Assembly (NCBI GenBank): GCA_034716535.1
Contig: JAYEJW010000343.1
Coordinates: forward strand, 1 to 10,480
DNA: 10,480 bases
Direction: 5' to 3'
From: JAYEJW01 sp034716535
GTDB taxonomy: Bacteria > Pseudomonadota > Gammaproteobacteria > Chromatiales > Chromatiaceae
A model generated the notes under the pieces. The model saw nothing but the letters and a program-made list of their open reading frames with translations. It was not told the DNA's origin and made no database searches. Within the stretch, counting starts at the first letter, position 1, and the number at the start of each line of letters is the position of its first letter. A program made the translations under genes and the position numbers. Below are positions 6,845-10,480 of this stretch, piece by piece.

Positions 6845-7108
6845 ATGACGTTTCGTATTACACGCACAGTCGGTGAGAACGGAACCCTCCTGCGCGTCGA
6901 CGGGCGGCTCAACCGGGACGGTCTGGGCGAACTGGAACGCGCCTCTGAGACAGCGATAAAGCCGCTCACCATCGATCTGGCCGGGTTACGTTTTGCCGAC
7001 GATGCGGCACTCGCGGCGCTCAGACGCCTAGAGAAGGCTGGGGCCAGGCTCATCGGTGCCTCGCAATACCTGGAGCTGCGACTGAAGTCTTTTTCGCAAG
7101 GTGCGTGA
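6845..7108 (+). CDS. Small STAS-like domain protein
   Basis: An 87-residue cytosolic protein with the pattern of a lone STAS (anti-sigma-factor antagonist) fold. A beta-rich start (FRITRTVGENGTLLRVDGRL) is followed by TIDLAGLRFADDAALAALRRL and then GARLIGAS, matching the central strand-helix-strand of STAS domains. In SpoIIAA-type proteins the loop reads D-S-S/T-G and its Ser or Thr is phosphorylated. Here the loop is ADDAAL, so there is no phosphorylatable residue at that site and classic partner switching is unlikely. The ATG at 6845 is chosen because the domain begins there. ATGs at 6782 and 6809 would add unstructured residues, and the second lies upstream of the promoter candidate. No Shine-Dalgarno is visible. 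It ends 144 bases before the sulfatase gene, on the same strand. Its role is unknown; it could be a regulatory partner of the adjacent activator. Confidence 0.6.
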   Translation: MTFRITRTVGENGTLLRVDGRLNRDGLGELERASETAIKPLTIDLAGLRFADDAALAALRRLEKAGARLIGASQYLELRLKSFSQGA

Positions 7109-7123
7109 TTGTTCTCGGCGAGC

Positions 7124-7139
7124 CGGGGGCTTCGTTGCT
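7124..7139 (+). promoter_or_regulatory. Weak second -24/-12-like element upstream of the sulfatase gene
   Basis: Here GG (7125-7126) and GC (7137-7138) are ten bases apart and the -12 half reads TTGCT, a perfect match. The -24 half (CGGGGGC) is poor apart from the GG. It would start transcription near 7149, about 100 bases before the sulfatase ATG. In GC-rich DNA this can occur by chance, so it is listed only as a candidate. Confidence 0.2.
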
Positions 7140-7252
7140 CGCGGGTCGCAAGAGCTCAGGGATGGGTGTTTTCGGCGGACTGCGTTTTCGAAAGGGAAGC
7201 GCGGGACCCGGTCAGCGGTTCGAAAAGCAATCGAAAGAGAGGAGAATCAGGA

Positions 7253-8812
7253 ATGAAACGAAGAAGGTTCAACCCGAAAGCCGGAGTTTCGGCTCGCCTG
7301 GGCGCAGTAGTGCTCGCTCTGGGTCTGGCGGCGCTTGGGCTCGCGGCCTCAGCTCTTGCCGCCGACAAGCCCAACATCCTGGTCATCTGGGGCGATGATG
7401 TAGGCACGTGGAACATCAGTGCCTACCATCGCGGCATGATGGGCGGCACAACGCCGAATATCGACCGCATCGCCAACGAGGGCGCCATTTTCACCGACGG
7501 TTATGCCCAGCAAAGCTGCACCGCCGGGCGCGCCTCGTTCATTCTAGGCCAGCATCCTTTCCGAACTGGTCTGCTGACCATCGGCATGCCGGGCGCAAAG
7601 CAGGGCATTCAGGATAAGGACCCCACCATCGCGGAGCTGTTGAAAAACCATGGTTATGTGTCCGGGCAGTTCGGAAAGAATCACCTGGGCGACCGGGACG
7701 AGCATCTGCCGACCGCCCATGGTTTCGATGAGTTCTTCGGCAACCTCTACCACCTGAATGCGGAAGAGGAGCCAGAGAGCGAGTTCTATCCCAAGGATCC
7801 TGAATTCCACAAGAAGTTCGGTCCGCGCGGAGTACTCCACACCACGGCAGACGGGAAAACCGAAGACACCGGTCCATTGACCCGGAAGCGCATGGAGACT
7901 GCCGACAGCGAGTTTCTTGCTGCAAGCCTCGATTTTATCGACAGGGCCCACGCGGCAGGCAAACCCTTCTTCGTCTGGCACAACTCCACCCGTATGCACG
8001 TCTGGACGCACCTGAGCGAAAAGTACAAGGGCAAGTCCGGCTACGGCATCTATGCCGACGGTATGATGGAGCTCGACGACGGTGTTGGCGCGCTGCTGGA
8101 CAAGCTGGATGCGCTCGGCATTGCCGACAACACCATCGTCATCTTCAGCACCGACAACGGCGCGGAGAAGTTCACCTGGCCGGACGGCGGCACAATTCCG
8201 TTCCGCGGCGAGAAAGGCACCACCTGGGAGGGCGGTTTCAGGGTGCCGATGATGGTCAGATGGCCGGGTACCGTTCAACCGGGCACAATCATCAACGGTA
8301 TCTTCTCCCAAGAAGACTGGATGCCGACCCTGCTGGCCGCCGTGGGCGAGCCGGATGTCAAGGAGAAGTTGTTGACTGGCCATGAGGCCAGCGGCAAGAC
8401 CTTCAAGGCCCACCTCGATGGTTATGACCAGACGGAGCTGCTCTCCGGAAAAGGGCCCGGCAAGCGAAACGAGATCTTCTATTTCGACGCCGGCGGAAAT
8501 CTGAATGCGCTTCGCTATAAGGATTGGAAAGTCCACTTCACCATCATGGAAGGCGCCATCAACGAGGCGTATCGCAAGACGCCGAGCTGGCCGCTGATCG
8601 TCAACCTGAGAATGGATCCCTTCGAGGTCGGCCCGGATGCCGCACTCTACGTTCGCAATTTCTACGCGGATCAGATGTGGATGTTCGTTCCGGCCCAGGC
8701 GTACGTGGCACAGTTTCTGGAGACTTTCAAGGAGTTTCCGCCGACAGCCGGTGACTCTCTGAGTGTCGACAGTGTTCTGGCTCAGATGAAAGGGGCGTCT
8801 AGTCGCCAATAA
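7253..8812 (+). CDS. Exported sulfatase (arylsulfatase family, CTAGR active site)
   Basis: A 519-residue enzyme expected to hydrolyse a sulfate ester in the periplasm. The ATG at 7253 follows AGGAG at 7240-7244 with 8-base spacing and opens a signal peptide: KRRR, a hydrophobic run to about 34, then ALA before ADKPN (cleavage near 36/37). Family hallmarks follow: the metal-binding Asp pair in NILVIWGDDVG (D48, D49) and the formylglycine signature C89-T-A-G-R93 in QQSCTAGRASF. Next come GKNHLGD (141-147, K142 and H144 positioned as active-site residues), DNG at 301-303 for metal binding, and the FRGEKGTTWEGG segment. The length is typical. The signature is CxAxR rather than the common CxPxR. 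No formylglycine-generating or radical-SAM maturase gene is in the window, so activation must depend on one elsewhere. Substrate is not predictable from sequence. It lies downstream of the STAS gene under a probable sigma-54 control region and is closed by a strong terminator. Confidence 0.93.
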   Translation: MKRRRFNPKAGVSARLGAVVLALGLAALGLAASALAADKPNILVIWGDDVGTWNISAYHRGMMGGTTPNIDRIANEGAIFTDGYAQQSCTAGRASFILGQHPFRTGLLTIGMPGAKQGIQDKDPTIAELLKNHGYVSGQFGKNHLGDRDEHLPTAHGFDEFFGNLYHLNAEEEPESEFYPKDPEFHKKFGPRGVLHTTADGKTEDTGPLTRKRMETADSEFLAASLDFIDRAHAAGKPFFVWHNSTRMHVWTHLSEKYKGKSGYGIYADGMMELDDGVGALLDKLDALGIADNTIVIFSTDNGAEKFTWPDGGTIPFRGEKGTTWEGGFRVPMMVRWPGTVQPGTIINGIFSQEDWMPTLLAAVGEPDVKEKLLTGHEASGKTFKAHLDGYDQTELLSGKGPGKRNEIFYFDAGGNLNALRYKDWKVHFTIMEGAINEAYRKTPSWPLIVNLRMDPFEVGPDAALYVRNFYADQMWMFVPAQAYVAQFLETFKEFPPTAGDSLSVDSVLAQMKGASSRQ

Positions 8813-8829
8813 ACCTGTTCGACCATACC

Positions 8830-8873
8830 GAGCCGCTTCCAGCTAGTCGGCTGGAAGCGGCTCAACCTGTTTT
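8830..8873 (+). terminator. Rho-independent terminator after the sulfatase gene
   Basis: A perfect 14-bp stem (8830-8843 with 8850-8863, GAGCCGCTTCCAGC and its complement) closes on a six-base loop, TAGTCG. The T stretch after the stem is short (TGTTTT, 8868-8873). It starts 18 bases after the sulfatase stop and separates the sulfatase transcript from the moxR operon. Confidence 0.85.
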
Positions 8874-8932
8874 GCGGAAGGCGCCTGAGTTAAAGAACGA
8901 AACCCGTAACCGAATCGAGAAATCGCCTGCAA

Positions 8933-9904
<972 letters not shown>

Positions 9905-9920
9905 GAATCTAAGAGTCTAA

Positions 9921-9950
9921 AAAGTCGAAGGAGTCGAAGGAGTCGAAGAC
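9921..9950 (+). repeat. GTCGAAG tandem repeats, left flank of the four-helix-bundle gene
   Basis: Three near-identical units of about 9 bases follow one another: AAAGTCGAAG, GAGTCGAAG, GAGTCGAAG. They begin 17 bases after the moxR stop, and the region just before (AGAGTCTAA at 9912-9920) looks like a degenerate unit. The same word recurs at the 3' end of the inserted gene at 10282-10370. Confidence 0.75.
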
Positions 9951-10070
9951 CTATGGGTTTGGCAGCAGGCCCGTGAGCTTGTACGGCAGGTCTACGAGGA
10001 TACGAAAACGGGCTATATTTCAAGGGACTTTGGATATCGCGATCAGCTACAGCGAGCGGCAATATCGGTT
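9945..10070 (+). other. In-frame 5' part of the four-helix-bundle gene lacking a start codon
   Basis: Reading in the frame of the downstream gene, these bases encode EDLWVWQQARELVRQVYEDT, then GYISRDFGYRDQLQRAAISV. This is the expected first helix and the loop into the second helix of the 23S rRNA intervening-sequence protein family. The frame is open from just after the stop at 9918, but it contains no ATG, GTG or TTG before 10071. The only nearby ATG (9953) is in another frame and reaches a stop after seven codons. The gene has therefore lost its start, begins at a non-canonical codon, or is now expressed only from 10071. Confidence 0.65.
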
Positions 10071-10331
10071 ATGAACAATATTGCCGAGGACTTTGAACGG
10101 GAGTCAGACGCTGACTTCGCGCGCTTTCTCGGCGTATCCAAAGCATCCTGTGGCGAAGTTCGGAGTATGTACTACATCGCCGAGGATCTGGGTTACATCG
10201 CATCTCAGCTCGCCGATGTTCGGCGGGCGAAGGCTCGCCACATCAGCGCCGGACTGGCAAAACTTATGTCGCATTTGAATGAAAGTCGAGGAAAGTCGAA
10301 GAGTCCAATAGTCGAAGAGTCGAAAGGGTAA
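10071..10331 (+). CDS. Four-helix-bundle protein (23S rRNA intervening-sequence/Avd-like), probably 5'-truncated
   Basis: An 86-residue open frame from ATG to TAA. The core NNIAEDFERESDADFARFLG, the segment SKASCGEVRSMYYIAEDLGY and the last helix (LADVRRAKARHISAGLAKLM) match the small four-helix-bundle family. Its members are encoded within intervening sequences of some 23S rRNA genes, and relatives (Avd) assist diversity-generating retroelements. Full-length members have about 110-125 residues. The missing first helix is encoded directly upstream in frame but without a start codon, so the ATG at 10071 gives a bundle lacking one helix. The C-terminal tail (SRGKSKSPIVEESKG) is translated from the flanking GTCGAAG repeats rather than family sequence. 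There is no rRNA here and no retroelement template repeat. The gene sits between moxR and DUF58, where it is not a usual member, so it looks inserted. Function unknown. Confidence 0.65.
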   Translation: MNNIAEDFERESDADFARFLGVSKASCGEVRSMYYIAEDLGYIASQLADVRRAKARHISAGLAKLMSHLNESRGKSKSPIVEESKG

Positions 10332-10370
10332 GAAAGCGCACTCTTCGACTTTTGTGACTTTTCGACCATC
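10282..10370. repeat. GTCGAAG repeats in both orientations, right flank of the four-helix-bundle gene
   Basis: Direct copies read AAAGTCGAGG, AAAGTCGAAGAGT (10292-10304), AGTCGAAGAGT (10310-10320) and TCGAAAG. Inverted copies follow: ACTCTTCGACTTT (10340-10352) and CTTTTCGAC near 10359-10367. The last direct copies overlap the end of the coding region and its stop codon at 10329. Confidence 0.75.
10310..10363 (+). terminator. Repeat-derived hairpin, possible terminator
   Basis: AGTCGAAGAGT (10310-10320) pairs perfectly with ACTCTTCGACT (10340-10350) across a 19-base loop and is followed by TTTGTGACTTTT. The copy at 10292-10304 could pair instead over 13 bases. The stem is only moderately GC-rich and the loop is large, so termination would be partial at best. 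If active, it would reduce read-through from moxR into the DUF58 gene. Confidence 0.4.
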
Positions 10371-10375
10371 CGCCC

Positions 10376-10480
10376 ATGCAATTCACCCCGGTCTCCCGCC
10401 GATCCCGCTCGCCCGAACGAGACCGCCGAGTTTACGCCGACCTCGACGACCTGATCCGCCTCCAGTTCAAAGCCAAGGGG
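10376..10480 (+). CDS. DUF58 domain protein, N-terminal fragment (runs off the window)
   Basis: The first 35 codons of a gene that continues past the window edge. The segment VYADLDDLIRLQFKAKG is the characteristic opening of proteobacterial DUF58 proteins, the usual partner encoded directly after MoxR. DUF58 proteins carry a von Willebrand-like fold in their C-terminal part and are thought to work with the MoxR ATPase. The ATG at 10376 places this motif at residues 19-35, as is usual. No good Shine-Dalgarno is visible, and the bases just upstream belong to the repeat flank of the inserted gene. This suggests that the insertion displaced the original translation signals or coupling to moxR. 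Confidence 0.75.
   Translation, partial: MQFTPVSRRSRSPERDRRVYADLDDLIRLQFKAKG

Noticed and set aside
7544..8809. 421-codon open frame on the minus strand opposite the sulfatase
   Set aside because: It is a shadow of the high-GC sulfatase gene; all sulfatase motifs, signal peptide and Shine-Dalgarno are on the plus strand.
10071..10331. Diversity-generating retroelement (Avd with reverse transcriptase)
   Set aside because: The nearest reverse transcriptase fragments are 9 kb away and are group II maturases. No template/variable repeat pair is visible near the Avd-like gene.
9921..10370. CRISPR array from the short repeats around the four-helix-bundle gene
   Set aside because: Units are only about 9 bases, adjacent without unique spacers, and flank a coding gene; no cas gene is present.

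Overview
The window is GC-rich, with tightly packed Gram-negative genes: a periplasmic multiheme cytochrome, a sigma-54 activator, an exported sulfatase and a MoxR/DUF58 pair. The gene set and codon use suggest a proteobacterium, most likely a gammaproteobacterium of Chromatiales type. That assignment is inference; no rRNA or tRNA marker is present.

Left edge (1-1519): debris of two group II introns, one nested in the other. The 3' part of an inner intron (maturase C-terminal half, domain V and domain VI with a bulged branch-point A) ends cleanly at about 862. At 863 the sequence resumes in the middle of a different group II intron reverse transcriptase, just after where its YADD catalytic motif should be. 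That outer intron then runs to its own domain V and VI at about 1446-1519. The inner intron is cut off at its 5' side at about 114, so neither enzyme is complete here.

1751-4033 (+): an exported octaheme cytochrome c (eight CXXCH motifs) whose C-terminal half is HEAT-like and TPR repeats. It converges on the next block.

4085-8812: a probable sulfate-ester utilisation module. On the minus strand, a GAF / AAA+ / Fis-type sigma-54 activator (GTG start, strong Shine-Dalgarno) is followed 14 bases later by a bile acid:sodium symporter family transporter. Divergently, on the plus strand, lie a small STAS-like protein and an exported sulfatase with a CTAGR active-site signature. The region between the divergent genes holds overlapping inverted repeats and a good -24/-12 sigma-54 promoter candidate, the expected layout for a local activator controlling its neighbours. 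A 14-bp perfect-stem terminator closes the sulfatase gene.

8933-10480 (+): moxR and the start of a DUF58 gene, normally adjacent partners. Here they are separated by a four-helix-bundle (23S rRNA intervening-sequence / Avd-like) gene flanked on both sides by short GTCGAAG-type repeats. That gene has an open upstream reading frame with family-like sequence but no usable start codon, so it looks like a decayed or unusually expressed insertion into the operon.

No single new defence or mobile system stands out. The points most worth a second look are the nested intron junction, the symmetry-rich sigma-54 control region, the heme-TPR fusion and the repeat-flanked four-helix-bundle insertion.
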